A DNA stretch of 64,000 nt from Bacillota bacterium (GCA_021769885.1 JAETSA010000002.1:1-64000), one strand, 5' to 3'; positions 42,483 through 53,010 are shown, counted from the stretch's first letter. Notes: a model not told the origin generated them from the letters alone. Numbers and translations: made by a program.

Positions 42483-43496
42483 TTAATATAGCCCTTTTTC
42501 GAGCCACGCTTTCGGAATGAATATCTGATGATAGACGCTTAAAACGTAACTGTCCGACATACTGGCAACGTAATCGCACGCCGCACGTGCGGCACCCTCG
42601 GAAATCGAGGTCTGCCAAAAAGAGGACGGCAATTCGTTCGGATGCTCCGCATAATAAAAATACAAACTTTTAATCAGCGATTCCGCTTTGGTTTCCTCGC
42701 CCTTGCAGATAGGGTTTGTGTATACGCTTTTAAACATAAATTTGTTCAACTGCGAAAATGCCTGTCCGACATCCAGCGCAAGGGCAATATCCGCGCCGCT
42801 GTTTTCAATGGCGGAAAGCACAAGCGTGTTGATACGCTTGGATTTCGAATCCCCCAAGGTTTCGCGGACATCTAAGGGGATATCCGATTCCGTCATCACG
42901 CCTGCGCGAATCGCATCGTCAATATCGTGATTAAGATAAGCAATTTTATCCGCAAGCTTCACGATGCGCCCTTCTAAGGTATCGGCTTCCTTACCTGTGG
43001 TGTGGCATCGGATACCGTCGCGCACTTCGTAGGTAAGATTTAAGCCCTTGCCGTTTTTTTCAAGCTTATCCACCACGCGCAGGCTTTGCTCATAATGGCG
43101 GAAGCCGCCCTCGAACACCTCGTTCAGTGCCCGCTCGCCCGCGTGCCCGAACGGCGTATGCCCAAGGTCGTGCCCTAAAGCGACAGCCTCGGTCAAATCT
43201 TCATTGAGCCGCAGGGCGCGCGCAATGGTGCGGGCGATTTGCGATACCTCTAAGGTATGCGTCAAGCGCGTGCGGTAATGGTCGCCCTCCGGTGATAAAA
43301 ACACCTGTGTTTTATGCTTCAGACGGCGAAATGCATTGCAGTGCAAAATGCGGTCGCGGTCACGCTGAAACGGCGTGCGAATCGGGCACGATTCTTCCTG
43401 CCGGATGCGCCCGCGGGAATCCGCAGAACAGCAGGCATATTGTGACAGGGTTTCTTTCTCTATACGCATTGTAGTTTCACGAACGGAAGCGTCCAT
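42483..43496 (-). CDS. dgt: deoxyguanosinetriphosphate triphosphohydrolase-like protein
   Basis: A 337-residue HD-domain dNTPase of the dGTPase-like family. RDRDRILHCNAFRRLKHKTQ, HTLEVSQIARTIAR and the metal motif GHDLGHTPFGHAGE are diagnostic. It splits dNTPs into nucleoside and triphosphate, helping balance pools. GGTGAG precedes the ATG. First of three closely spaced genes with dnaG and rpoD. Confidence 0.94.
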   Translation of the reverse strand: MDASVRETTMRIEKETLSQYACCSADSRGRIRQEESCPIRTPFQRDRDRILHCNAFRRLKHKTQVFLSPEGDHYRTRLTHTLEVSQIARTIARALRLNEDLTEAVALGHDLGHTPFGHAGERALNEVFEGGFRHYEQSLRVVDKLEKNGKGLNLTYEVRDGIRCHTTGKEADTLEGRIVKLADKIAYLNHDIDDAIRAGVMTESDIPLDVRETLGDSKSKRINTLVLSAIENSGADIALALDVGQAFSQLNKFMFKSVYTNPICKGEETKAESLIKSLYFYYAEHPNELPSSFWQTSISEGAARAACDYVASMSDSYVLSVYHQIFIPKAWLEKGLY

Positions 43497-43543
43497 TTTC
43501 TCACCGCCTATCTAATATATACGCACAAAATTTTATTTTCCCT

Positions 43544-44173
43544 TTATTTTTCGGCAAATTTTTCATTTATTTTTTCAGGACGCACTTTTCCGCCCGAAAA
43601 ATCAAAAACCGCGTCGCAAAATGCATCCGCCTTTTCTATAGAAATACTGACTGTCAGCGTGACGAAATCGGAAAATTCGGTATTTAAAACAATAGCGTCC
43701 GTGTTTTCCATAAAATTGGAAAGCTTTGCGTGGGAGGCGTAGTCTGTGCGGATTTCTAAAATCGCACACAGCCCCATTGTGATGATTTTGCCTGCTTCCA
43801 ATGCCAAATGCGCCGCATGGGAATAGGCACGCACAAGCCCGCCCGTACCCAAAAGCACACCGCCGAAGTACCTTGTGACGACCACTGCCGTGTCGCACAC
43901 ACCGGATTTTTCGAGCACGTCCAAAACAGGCACGCCTGCCGTCCCCTGCGGCTCACCGTCATCGCTGTAACGCTTCACACCGCCCTCACGCAAAATGTAA
44001 GCATACACGTTGTGCTTGGCGTCCCAATGCTTCTTTTGAATCTCCGCAATAAATGCGGCGGCCTCTGCCTGTGTTTTGACAGGCTTTACATAGCCGATAA
44101 ATCGGGAACGCTTTTCGCAAAACTCGTCGGACGCGCTCTGCTTTACGGTTTTGTATGCACATTCAGCGGACAT
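43544..44173 (-). CDS. YigZ/IMPACT family protein
   Basis: A 209-residue member of the UPF0029 (Impact) family. KRSRFIGYVKPVKTQAEA, the signature SDDGEPQGTAGVPVLDVLE and VVVTRYFGGVLLGTGGLVRA are all present, followed by the C-terminal DUF1949-type domain. The role in bacteria is uncertain, possibly linked to translation stress as in eukaryotic Impact. GAGGG precedes the ATG. Upstream of dgt on the same strand. Confidence 0.93.
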   Translation of the reverse strand: MSAECAYKTVKQSASDEFCEKRSRFIGYVKPVKTQAEAAAFIAEIQKKHWDAKHNVYAYILREGGVKRYSDDGEPQGTAGVPVLDVLEKSGVCDTAVVVTRYFGGVLLGTGGLVRAYSHAAHLALEAGKIITMGLCAILEIRTDYASHAKLSNFMENTDAIVLNTEFSDFVTLTVSISIEKADAFCDAVFDFSGGKVRPEKINEKFAEK

Positions 44174-44204
44174 AACCTTTCCCTCTCAAACCTTGCAGGT
44201 ACAA

Positions 44205-44229
44205 CAAAAAAGCGGTGCCTCGCACCGCT
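44205..44229 (-). terminator. rpmE terminator
   Basis: Minus strand AGCGGTGC (44229-44222) pairs with GCACCGCT (44218-44211) around a three-base loop, followed by six T residues. Confidence 0.88.
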
Positions 44230-44242
44230 TTTCGCTTTGCAA

Positions 44243-44449
44243 TTATTTTGCGTTGATGTTGAATCTCTTGTTGAAACGATCCACACGCCCGCCGGTATCC
44301 ACCAATTTCTGTTTACCGGTAAAGAACGGATGGCAGTTGGAGCAAATATCCACACGAAGATTTTCCTTTGTGGAACGTGTTTCAAATTCAGCGCCGCAAG
44401 CGCATTTCACGGTCGTGGTTTTGTAATCGGGATGAAGTCCCTCTTTCAT
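44243..44449 (-). CDS. rpmE: 50S ribosomal protein L31
   Basis: A 68-residue L31 starting [20 protein letters not shown], with the zinc-binding CxC and CSNCHPF cysteines of the zinc-containing (C+) form; it ends [19 protein letters not shown] 44449 follows GAGGTGA; a GTG two codons earlier is possible. Monocistronic with its own terminator. Confidence 0.97.
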   Translation of the reverse strand: MKEGLHPDYKTTTVKCACGAEFETRSTKENLRVDICSNCHPFFTGKQKLVDTGGRVDRFNKRFNINAK

Positions 44450-44548
44450 TGTCACTCACCTCTTTCGGAATCCTTATATAACAGCACTACGGATTTTAAC
44501 ACATCAAGAACAAAAAAGCAAGTCTTTTTTTCAAAACGGTCAAATATT

Positions 44549-44821
44549 TAGCCGGACGGCGCAAATTTGAACTCGGTTTTGCAGGATATCTTTTCCCCTG
44601 CACGGCGTCAAAAATGCTCGCAATCCGGCAGGATTGCTGTGCTTTTTTCCTTGTTCAGGAAAAAATCTATTCCCGCAAAACTCTGCGACCTAAAACGGAT
44701 GAGATTTTCGCCGATTTTTGGTGCATAGGGCGACGGTTGGCTTTCGCCAACCAAGACCGTACGCTAAAAAGCGGCAAAAGACCGCCGTTTTAGGCGGGTT
44801 CAAATTCGCGCCGCCCGGCTA
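44549..44821. mobile_element. MITE-like element, 273 bp
   Basis: Ends are inverted copies: TAGCCGGaCGGCGCaAATTT on the left and, read from the right, TAGCCGGgCGGCGCgAATTT, both continuing GAAC. It encodes no transposase. A 103-bp relative sits at 24541-24643. The right end lies inside addA: the last codons of addA and its stop at 44790 are supplied by the inverted repeat. Confidence 0.7.
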
Positions 44822-47800
44822 CAAGAATTTCCCGTTCCAGGCAAAAAGAATACAAAAGTGTTTCCCGAACGGGCATACCGAAAATCTCCTCGGCGGCGCG
44901 TTTGTATACGGCAAGCTGATTTTGATACCGTTCGGAAAGTTCCTCTGCTTCGCGGACGCGGTCGGTCTTATAATCAACAACCGTCAAATTGCCGTTCTCT
45001 ATAAAGGCACAGTCGATGATGCCCTGCACCATCACCTGTTCGCCTTTGAAACGCGTGTGCAGTGTGGGCTGTACCGCATTTGCGGGGAAAAACACCGTGA
45101 ATTTCTGCTCACGGTACAGCGCGTCTGCGTGCCGCATTCTTTCGAACAGCGGCGAGGCAAAAAACGCGCGCAGTTTTGCACGGTCAAGCACGGCGGCTTC
45201 GTCTTCGGTAAACTGATGTAAGGCGGTCAGGCGCGCAATCTCCGCGTCTAAATCTGCGGCGGCGCGGTCAAAATCACACACCTCTGCAAAGCGGTGCGTC
45301 AGCGTACCGCGTACGGCGGGTGCGATGCCGTCCTTACCCAAAAATGCAGGGCGCGCAGAAGCGAAGAAATCCAAAGCGGTGTCTGCGCTGTTCAAGGAGG
45401 AAGCAGAAACCTTGGACGGGCAAGCGGACAGCGGCAAACGGTCATAACGGTAGTTTACACGCGCATCGATTTCCGAAAGCAGCTGTACATCCGGCAAAGC
45501 GGGCTCGGCTTCCGTCGGTTCCTCCTCTGCCGTCGGCTCCGCGTTCGGCAGAACGACCTTTAGGGAGAACCCGCCGACAGTGGACTGTCGCACGCCGATA
45601 TCCGTCAGTGTGCGGAGCGATTCCGCCTGCGGATGATGCATACACGCCGCCAAAATCCAGTCTAAATAGCTTCCTGCACGCCGCACAAACATCGGCGGCA
45701 CGGTGGACTCTCCTAAAACCGCCTGTGCGGCGGCGCGCACAAAGGATTCGGTTTTGCGCTGACCGTTCCCGCCGCCGACCAAAATCAGCTTTTCCCGTGC
45801 ACGCGTCAGCGCGACATACAGCACGCGCAGTTCCTCTGCCTGCTCGTCATCCTGCACCGCAAGCTGAATGGCTTTATAGGGCACGGAATCAAAGGTACGG
45901 CGGTTTTCACGGTCATAAACACGCAAGCCGAGTTTTAAGGACGGATGAATCAGCATTTTTTTCATTTGGTTCTGCCGATTGAAGGAAGAACCGCATTTCG
46001 CGAGAATCACAACGGGGAACTCCAAGCCCTTGCTTTTGTGGATTGTCATAATGCGTACAACGTCGGCATATTCGGAAACGCCCGACGCCGCCTCGACATT
46101 CGATGCGTTTTCGCGCATTCTCGCAAGATAGCGCAAAAATCCCGACAGGCTGTTTTTGCCGTTTTCGGTGTATTCCTCGGCGAAGGTCAGCAAAAGCAAC
46201 AGGTTGAGCTTTCGGTTCTCGCCGCCCGGCAAAGCACCGACCACGGCGGGAAAGCTTGTTTTTTCGTAGATTGTCCGTAAAAGCTCTGCAGGGGTTTGCA
46301 CAGTGCTCAAGCGGCGAAGCTCGTTGTAATCCGCCAAGAACGCACGGCATTTCGGCGTATCGCAGGCACGCAGTTTTCGAAACAACGTTTCTTCGTGCGA
46401 ATCCATTTGCAGTTCCGCCAATTCATCCGGCGTAAAGCCCCAAATCGGCGACAGCAAACAGGCACACAGCGGGACATCCAACAGCGGATTGTTGAGAATC
46501 TCTAAAAGTGAGGTCATAATTTCAATTTCGCGCATAGCGAAAAATCCGCCTTTTTTCTGATAAAACGCAGGGATACCGACCGCCTCCAGCGCAGTCCTGT
46601 ATTCCTCGCCGCCCGTAGAAGCACGCATCAAAATACAGAAATCGCCGTAGCGCACAGGGCGTTTTTCACCGTTTTTCGCTGTAATCAGCATTTTTGAGTC
46701 CACCGCCTGCCGAATCACTTCGGCAATGTGGCGGCACTCAAGCGCACGGGCGCCTTCTTCGCCGTCGGACGGCAACAGGTGCAGTTCGACTTCCGTATCC
46801 TCACACGCGTCATATGCGGCGGCGGGATTCAGGCGTTCTGTGGCATTGTAATCCACCCCGCCGAAGTCCTGCGTCATCAGCTGCCCGAAAATGTAGTTGA
46901 TGCCGTCCGCCACATTTTTACGGGAACGGAAGTTGCGGTCGAGCGTAATGCGCGCAGGGAAATGTGTACCGTCATAATCGTGATATGCCGCACGGCGGCG
47001 CAAAAAGATTTCGGGCATAGCCAAGCGGAAGCCGTAGATGCTCTGCTTTAAATCGCCGACCGTAAACAGGTTGTTCCCGTCGTTAGAGATGGCGGAAAAG
47101 AGCATATCCTGCGCCTCGTTGGTATCCTGGTATTCGTCAAGTAAAATCTCATAATAGCGTGTGCGCAGTTCCTCTGCAACCGCAGTGCGGTGCACTTCGC
47201 CGTTTTCATCACAGGTGACAAGCAGGCGCAGTGCAAAATGCGCAACATCGTTAAAATCATATACATTCTGTGTTTTTTTCTCCGCAAGCAACCGAGAAGA
47301 GAAATCCAAAACCGTATCGCACAGCAAAGAAACAATCGGCTGTAAATATTCCATATCTGCGCGGTGCTGTGCTTCCGTGGCGGGGAACATCGCAGAAAGC
47401 CCCGACAGCGTCTTTTTGGCGGCGTCACGCATATTTTTGGCAATATCCTTCATCGCACTGCCGCTGTATTCGCGCGGTGCGGCTTTTAAGCGTGCGGGCA
47501 CATAGGCTTCGGCGCGTGCTACCGCCGCGTCCCAATCGCCTGCTTCCAGTGCGGAAAGCACGGCTTCATTAGACGCGATGTCACTCAAAAAGGTCGGCTC
47601 ATATGCCGCGAGCAATGCGGGTTCGTCGGCGAGCATATCCGTCGCCTTGTGCAATATACGCAGATTGTCCGCAACCTTTGCGACGGCACATTCCAGGATT
47701 TTTTTGCCGAAAAGGGTTTTTGCAACCGGGATATTCGGCGCATACATCGGCGCAATCTCTGAAAGCCACCGCTCGGGAAACGGATACGCCTGCGCATAGC

Positions 47801-48341
47801 GGTACAGCTCTAAAACAGTTTCTTTTAACGCACGATCGGAAGAACCGAGCACAAACAAATCGGAAAGATTTGAAAAGGTATCGCTTCGGTCTGTATACAG
47901 CTCCTCAATACAGTCGGAAAGCACCGCATCCTCCACGGCACGGCGTTCGCTGTCGTCTGCCAGACGGAAATCCGGCGCGATATCCAATTCGTGAAAATAC
48001 TGTTTGACAAGCGTGTTGCAGAAGCTGTCCATCGTGCAGATTTGCGCTGAGGGCAAAAGCATTTGCTGACGCAGAAGGTAAGCGTTTTCGGGATTTTCCG
48101 AAAGCTTTTCGCCGAGCGCTTGCCCGATGCGTTCGCGCATTTCTGCCGCCGCCGCTTTTGTAAAGGTCACAATCAGCAACCGGTCAAGCGAAACGGGATT
48201 TTCTTCGGCACACACCATCCGAATTACGCGCTCTACAAGCACGGCGGTTTTGCCTGAGCCTGCCGCCGCAGAAACCAGCACCGCGCCGCCGCGCGCATCA
48301 ATTGCGTTCTGCTGTTCAGGTGTCCAAATTCGTGCACTCAT
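44790..48341 (-). CDS. addA: ATP-dependent helicase/nuclease subunit A
   Basis: A 1183-residue AddA. UvrD-type helicase motor with Walker A VSAAAGSGKTAVLVERVI, DEYQDTNEAQ, and motif VI VLYVALTRAREKL; the C-terminal RecB-like nuclease has GIIDCAFIENGNLTVVDYKT with DR after it. With AddB it resects double-strand breaks and reads Chi. The start overlaps addB by 4 bp. The C-terminal nine or ten residues (VAGRREFEPA) come from the MITE-like element, so the native tail was slightly altered; all catalytic parts precede this point. Confidence 0.95.
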   Translation of the reverse strand: MSARIWTPEQQNAIDARGGAVLVSAAAGSGKTAVLVERVIRMVCAEENPVSLDRLLIVTFTKAAAAEMRERIGQALGEKLSENPENAYLLRQQMLLPSAQICTMDSFCNTLVKQYFHELDIAPDFRLADDSERRAVEDAVLSDCIEELYTDRSDTFSNLSDLFVLGSSDRALKETVLELYRYAQAYPFPERWLSEIAPMYAPNIPVAKTLFGKKILECAVAKVADNLRILHKATDMLADEPALLAAYEPTFLSDIASNEAVLSALEAGDWDAAVARAEAYVPARLKAAPREYSGSAMKDIAKNMRDAAKKTLSGLSAMFPATEAQHRADMEYLQPIVSLLCDTVLDFSSRLLAEKKTQNVYDFNDVAHFALRLLVTCDENGEVHRTAVAEELRTRYYEILLDEYQDTNEAQDMLFSAISNDGNNLFTVGDLKQSIYGFRLAMPEIFLRRRAAYHDYDGTHFPARITLDRNFRSRKNVADGINYIFGQLMTQDFGGVDYNATERLNPAAAYDACEDTEVELHLLPSDGEEGARALECRHIAEVIRQAVDSKMLITAKNGEKRPVRYGDFCILMRASTGGEEYRTALEAVGIPAFYQKKGGFFAMREIEIMTSLLEILNNPLLDVPLCACLLSPIWGFTPDELAELQMDSHEETLFRKLRACDTPKCRAFLADYNELRRLSTVQTPAELLRTIYEKTSFPAVVGALPGGENRKLNLLLLLTFAEEYTENGKNSLSGFLRYLARMRENASNVEAASGVSEYADVVRIMTIHKSKGLEFPVVILAKCGSSFNRQNQMKKMLIHPSLKLGLRVYDRENRRTFDSVPYKAIQLAVQDDEQAEELRVLYVALTRAREKLILVGGGNGQRKTESFVRAAAQAVLGESTVPPMFVRRAGSYLDWILAACMHHPQAESLRTLTDIGVRQSTVGGFSLKVVLPNAEPTAEEEPTEAEPALPDVQLLSEIDARVNYRYDRLPLSACPSKVSASSLNSADTALDFFASARPAFLGKDGIAPAVRGTLTHRFAEVCDFDRAAADLDAEIARLTALHQFTEDEAAVLDRAKLRAFFASPLFERMRHADALYREQKFTVFFPANAVQPTLHTRFKGEQVMVQGIIDCAFIENGNLTVVDYKTDRVREAEELSERYQNQLAVYKRAAEEIFGMPVRETLLYSFCLEREILVAGRREFEPA

Positions 48342-51300
48342 TCTTCCTCGCCCTCCTCTTGCTGCAGCTGTTTTTTCACGGTGTCAAATCTCCCCAAATT
48401 CACAATTTGCCGTGTTTCATTTCCGTTTTCAAAGCCGCATACAGCGGCATAATCGCAATAGGTACACGCCAAATTTTTGTTGCCGCTGACGGCGGGCAAC
48501 ACAGGAATCACGCCCTTGTGCAGGAGCGTACCGAGCTCTGTTAAGTTTTCATCCACTTTTTCTTTTAAGGCGGCAAATTCGCGTGCGGTCAGCAGATTGC
48601 CCGCATATGTGCCGTCTGCTTTCGCCGTGACGGGCACAAACTTACCCGATACAGTCGAATCCATACCGAGAATGGCTTCGGTGTTCTCCAACACAACGCC
48701 GTGCATACGGCTGTTGCGCAAACGCGCATTCACGATATCCTGTGGCTTTGCATTACGCGGAAGCTTATCTTCAATCGACTTTGCAGGTAGATACAGCACG
48801 CCTGCAGGGACAATATCGCCGAATTTTTCCGTGCCGTTTTCGCAAATGGCATACAGATAAATCAGCATTTGCATATTCAGCCCCGAAAACACCTCGGACA
48901 GATTAAACTCCTTGCCGCCGGATTTGTAATCAATCACGCGCAAGTAGGTTTTTTCGTCCTTTTGCATCGTATCAACGCGGTCTACCGAGCCGATAAGCCG
49001 CACACTGCCGCCGTCGGGAAGCGGCAGGCAGTAAGGCGCAATCTCCCCGTCAGGTGCAACGGAAAGCTCAAATGCGACAGGCACAAAGGCACTGACGGAG
49101 AACTCCGAAATAATACGCTTGACCACATCCAGCACGGACGCCTGCAAACGCTCCAAAAGATAGGTGAGCCGCGCCGATTTGCCCGCACTGCCGCCCATAT
49201 TCTCCGCAGTATAGCGTGCCATAGCGTCGGCAATTTTTTCCCGCAGAGCGTCATCGGACATTTGTGAGAGTGTGTCACGGTCGTTTTCGGACAGCAATAT
49301 TTCCAGACAATAGTGAATAACCGTACCGCTTTGCGCGACATCCAGTTCCGCTTTTTTGAGGGGCTTTAAATGCAGACCGAATTTACAGAAATAGGAAAAC
49401 GGGCATTTATAATACCCTTCCGTTTTCGAAGCGGACAGCTGAATATCCTTGTGAAACAGCCGTTCGGCGATTTCGGGATTTTGAAAAGCCATCTCCCCGC
49501 CGTGCACCGCCTGCTCTAAGGCAGAAAGGCGTGCGCGGTAATTCTCTTTTTCGGAAAAATAGGATTTTAAGGTTTCAGACAGCGCGGTGTTCTCATCGTA
49601 GACCGACGCAAGTGCTTCAAATGCAGAATCCGCACTTTCCACGCGAGAGTCGGCGGGAAGCGTGTTGGAATCTGCAATCGAAATTTCGGGAAACATCGTG
49701 CGCAGTTCCGCCACGACCGAGGATTCCGCCATCGCGCTGCCTTTATAATCGGACATTGCAAAGGAGACAAACACCCGTTCGCGCGCAAGCGTCAGCGCGT
49801 AATACACAAAAAATCGCTCGTCTACGGCTTTCACCTCTGCGGTTTCGGTCAATTGGAGACCTAAGGTGTGCAGAGTCTTTCGGTCGGTATCGTTCAAAAT
49901 GCCGTCCGTCGGCGGATTTTCGGGGAATACGCCGTCGTTCATTCCAAGCAAAAACACGGCGCGCGGCGGTGCGATGCGAACACGATCCGCCGTACCGAAG
50001 CAAACGGTATCTAAGCCCTCGGGAATCTGCCCGAGATCGGTATTCTCCAGCAAAACGGAAAACAAATCCCGATACCGTGCGGCGGAGACCGTACGGTCGG
50101 CAACAGCATTCGCCAAATCGTCTAAAATGCGCATCAGTTCCGCCCACACAGCGTCCTGCTGTGCGGCGGCTTCGCGGTGACCCGACTCTAAAAGCTCGGC
50201 GGCAAAGTCGCGCAAGGCAGTATCCACGCCGTTTTTGCGCAGGAAATGATACAGCAATTCGGACTTTCGAATCCCGCTCTCCTCTGCAAAAGCGTTTCGC
50301 AGTTCCAGAATCGGTTCGACCGCACGGTGGCGCAGTGCATTTAAGTATTGTAGCTTTTGCTCGTCACGCGTTTGCAGGGCTTTGCCGAAGCCGTTGGGAT
50401 TTTCGGTGAAATCCGCGCGCCATGCGGCACAGTCGATTCCCCAAACCGTTACGTAATTTTCAAGCTCGGCGGTTTCCTCCGCAGTCAAGCCGAACAGCCC
50501 TGTTTTTAAACAGCGAAGCAAGGACTCGGTTGTGATGCCGTCCGCCAAAATATCCAAAAGTGAGGTAATGAACAGCATTAAAGGCTGTGTAGAAACAGGA
50601 CGGCGCTTGTCCTCAAAAAACGGAATTTCATATTTTCGAAATGCTGCTGCAAGGGCACTGTCGTAAGTATCTTTGCGGCGCTGTAACACGGCAATCTCCG
50701 AAGCGCGGTAGCCCTCTTCGCGCAGTAATCGGCGGATGGCACGCGCGGCGAGGTCACATTCCTCCGTACGGTTTGAGGCACTCGCCAAGCGGATTGCGGT
50801 TTGCGCCCCGTTGAATTGCGGCTTGCGGCAGTTGTATAAATTTTCTTCCAAAAACGTAAGCGAAGCGGGCTTTTGCCCTTTCGGGGCGTGCAAAAGGATC
50901 GGCTTTGCAACAGGCACATTCGCCCGAGCCGCAACGGTTTTCAGCTTCTCTAATTCGTCATCGATATTGTCAAACACGCAGGCATTCTGCACCGTTTTCG
51001 CGCCTTCGGTGCACAAGGTGACGTAAACATCACGGCAACGCGGCAAAAGTGCTTCAATCACGTTGCGTTCCTGTTTTGTAAAGCCCGCAAAGGTGTCAAA
51101 CACCACCGTTTTTCCGTCAAAGCAATCGGAAGCATAAATTTCTTCGGCGAGCAACGTCAAAAGGTCGGTGTCATCCGAAAAACGCACGGAAACGGCGGCT
51201 CCGTACATTTGTGTAATCAGCGAAAGCTCCGTAAGCTTTTCTTTGAGCACGCCGTTTTTCAAGACGCTGCCCGCCGTATGCAATTCCGCAGGAGAAACGG

Positions 51301-51691
51301 CGCACTGCTTCAATTCCGTAGAAAATGTGACCAAACTGCTCAGAAGCGCGGCACGGTTTTTATATTTTTTGAAAATCTCAAGCTTATCTTCTAACGCTTC
51401 CAAGGTCAGGCTCATCAGCACGGCACGCATACCGTCGGTGATTTGCGGCTGGGAAAGCCTGCCCGCCGCTGACAGCACAGTGTGCGCCAAACGAGAGAAG
51501 CTCAAAATCTCCAAATGCAGCATATTCTGCGCGCCGACGCGCTTCAGCATTTCGCGTTCTGTTTCAAAAGAAAACTGCTCGGGAACGACTAAAATCAGCC
51601 CCGTTTCCCCTGCGCACAAGCGTTCCGACAGCATTTGCCGCACATATTCGGTTTTACCGCTCCCGTTTCTGCCGAGAATAAAACGAAGCAT
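48338..51691 (-). CDS. addB: ATP-dependent helicase/nuclease subunit B
   Basis: A 1117-residue AddB partner of AddA. Walker A-like FILGRNGSGKTEYVRQ at the N-terminus, VVPEQFSFETE, and the nuclease domain with VIDYKSGGKEF; the 4Fe-4S cluster cysteines include CTYCDYAAVCGF near the C-terminus and SYFCKFGL upstream. AGGGG precedes the ATG. Translationally coupled to addA (ATGA). Confidence 0.95.
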   Translation of the reverse strand: MLRFILGRNGSGKTEYVRQMLSERLCAGETGLILVVPEQFSFETEREMLKRVGAQNMLHLEILSFSRLAHTVLSAAGRLSQPQITDGMRAVLMSLTLEALEDKLEIFKKYKNRAALLSSLVTFSTELKQCAVSPAELHTAGSVLKNGVLKEKLTELSLITQMYGAAVSVRFSDDTDLLTLLAEEIYASDCFDGKTVVFDTFAGFTKQERNVIEALLPRCRDVYVTLCTEGAKTVQNACVFDNIDDELEKLKTVAARANVPVAKPILLHAPKGQKPASLTFLEENLYNCRKPQFNGAQTAIRLASASNRTEECDLAARAIRRLLREEGYRASEIAVLQRRKDTYDSALAAAFRKYEIPFFEDKRRPVSTQPLMLFITSLLDILADGITTESLLRCLKTGLFGLTAEETAELENYVTVWGIDCAAWRADFTENPNGFGKALQTRDEQKLQYLNALRHRAVEPILELRNAFAEESGIRKSELLYHFLRKNGVDTALRDFAAELLESGHREAAAQQDAVWAELMRILDDLANAVADRTVSAARYRDLFSVLLENTDLGQIPEGLDTVCFGTADRVRIAPPRAVFLLGMNDGVFPENPPTDGILNDTDRKTLHTLGLQLTETAEVKAVDERFFVYYALTLARERVFVSFAMSDYKGSAMAESSVVAELRTMFPEISIADSNTLPADSRVESADSAFEALASVYDENTALSETLKSYFSEKENYRARLSALEQAVHGGEMAFQNPEIAERLFHKDIQLSASKTEGYYKCPFSYFCKFGLHLKPLKKAELDVAQSGTVIHYCLEILLSENDRDTLSQMSDDALREKIADAMARYTAENMGGSAGKSARLTYLLERLQASVLDVVKRIISEFSVSAFVPVAFELSVAPDGEIAPYCLPLPDGGSVRLIGSVDRVDTMQKDEKTYLRVIDYKSGGKEFNLSEVFSGLNMQMLIYLYAICENGTEKFGDIVPAGVLYLPAKSIEDKLPRNAKPQDIVNARLRNSRMHGVVLENTEAILGMDSTVSGKFVPVTAKADGTYAGNLLTAREFAALKEKVDENLTELGTLLHKGVIPVLPAVSGNKNLACTYCDYAAVCGFENGNETRQIVNLGRFDTVKKQLQQEEGEEE

Positions 51692-51714
51692 ACGTTTCGC
51701 CCCTTACTTTTTAC

Positions 51715-53010
51715 TTATTTTAACTGATACAGTGCCGATGCATGCGGACGCAGTGTGCAACTGAAATCCGCCGTCGTTTTCGAAAAATCTTGCCGTGCCC
51801 ATAAATCGCGAAGCGCGGTGCATTCCCGCAAGCCCTCGATTTCGGTTTGCAAAGTCACGGTACACGGCTCGTCGGATACATTGAACACGGCAAAAAAGCG
51901 TTCGCTGTGTTCGCCGTGTGAAGTCCACAGGCGGATATTTGAATCCGCTACCGACACGGGATGCGGGTCTTTGCCGTGCTGATTGACGTAAAGCACCTCG
52001 GGATTTTGAAGCAGTGCATTGGTCCGGGCATCGTTTTCCCGAAGCTCACCGCCGAGCATTAAGGGCGAACGGAAAACCGACCACAGGGTCAGCATCGTTT
52101 GCTGTTCATCCGAAGTAAAATTCGAATAGCGGTTTTGTGCACCGCAATACGGCGCATTTTTACAGAGCCGCCCGAGCGGGAGCATATCACAATCGGGAAA
52201 TCCGCCTTTGCCGACAGAACGGTACCATTTTTCGCAGAGGTCAAACATCTCATATAATTTATCCCAACGGTCCCAAAAATCGCCCGTCATCCGCCACATA
52301 TCCGCGTGGTCGGAAAGGTGCTGTGCTTCATTCACGGGCGCAGGACCGGGCGAAAGGCTCAAAACCATATCGCGTCCGCAGTTATCCAAAGCCTTACGAA
52401 TCATTTCGATTTCTGCACGGGCGGAATACGGATTCGACGGCAAAAATTCCGTGTTGGCAATATCGTCTACCTTCACAAAATCTACGCCCCATTCGGCATA
52501 CAGAGAAAACAGCGAATCATAATATGCCTGCGCGCCGTCTTTTTGCGTATCGACACCGTACATATCGGTATTCCACGGGCAAACGGAGTAGCTCCCGGCG
52601 ATTTCGCGGGCAGTTTTATCTGTCCCCAACAGCTTTGTGTTGCGGTGCACCGCCTGCCGCGGAATCCCGCGCATAATGTGAATGCCGAATTTCAGTCCCA
52701 TGGCGTGGATTTTGTCGGCAATCGGGCGAAAGCCCTTGCCCCCTGCCGAGGACGGAAAGCGATTCGGGGCAGGAATCAGGCGCGAATACGCATCCATACA
52801 AAGCTCGATAAAGGGATGATAATCGTTGCCGCTTGCCGTCGGCTCAGACCACTGAATATCACAGACAATATATTCCCAGCCGTAAGCTTTCAAGTGCTTT
52901 GCCATATATTCGGCGTTGCCGAGCAGCTGTTCCTCATTGACGGCGGCACCGTAGCAGTCCCAGCTGTTCCAGCCCATCGGCGGCGAGGAAAGGATTCGTT
53001 TTTTGGACAT
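51715..53010 (-). CDS. alpha-galactosidase, glycoside hydrolase family 27
   Basis: A 431-residue GH27 enzyme beginning with the conserved SSPPMGWNSWDCYGAAVNEE. The nucleophile motif is VDFVKVDDI; a further acid lies in the SDHADMWRMTGDFWD stretch. It removes terminal alpha-linked galactose (or a related sugar) from oligosaccharides. No signal peptide, so it acts inside the cell on imported sugars. ATG 53010 follows AGGTGA. It stands 23 bp before addB on the same strand, but no other sugar gene is near. Confidence 0.92.
   Translation of the reverse strand: MSKKRILSSPPMGWNSWDCYGAAVNEEQLLGNAEYMAKHLKAYGWEYIVCDIQWSEPTASGNDYHPFIELCMDAYSRLIPAPNRFPSSAGGKGFRPIADKIHAMGLKFGIHIMRGIPRQAVHRNTKLLGTDKTAREIAGSYSVCPWNTDMYGVDTQKDGAQAYYDSLFSLYAEWGVDFVKVDDIANTEFLPSNPYSARAEIEMIRKALDNCGRDMVLSLSPGPAPVNEAQHLSDHADMWRMTGDFWDRWDKLYEMFDLCEKWYRSVGKGGFPDCDMLPLGRLCKNAPYCGAQNRYSNFTSDEQQTMLTLWSVFRSPLMLGGELRENDARTNALLQNPEVLYVNQHGKDPHPVSVADSNIRLWTSHGEHSERFFAVFNVSDEPCTVTLQTEIEGLRECTALRDLWARQDFSKTTADFSCTLRPHASALYQLK

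Noticed and set aside
49531-50409. Long arginine-rich plus-strand frame inside addB
   Set aside because: Antisense shadow of addB; low-complexity composition and no ribosome site.
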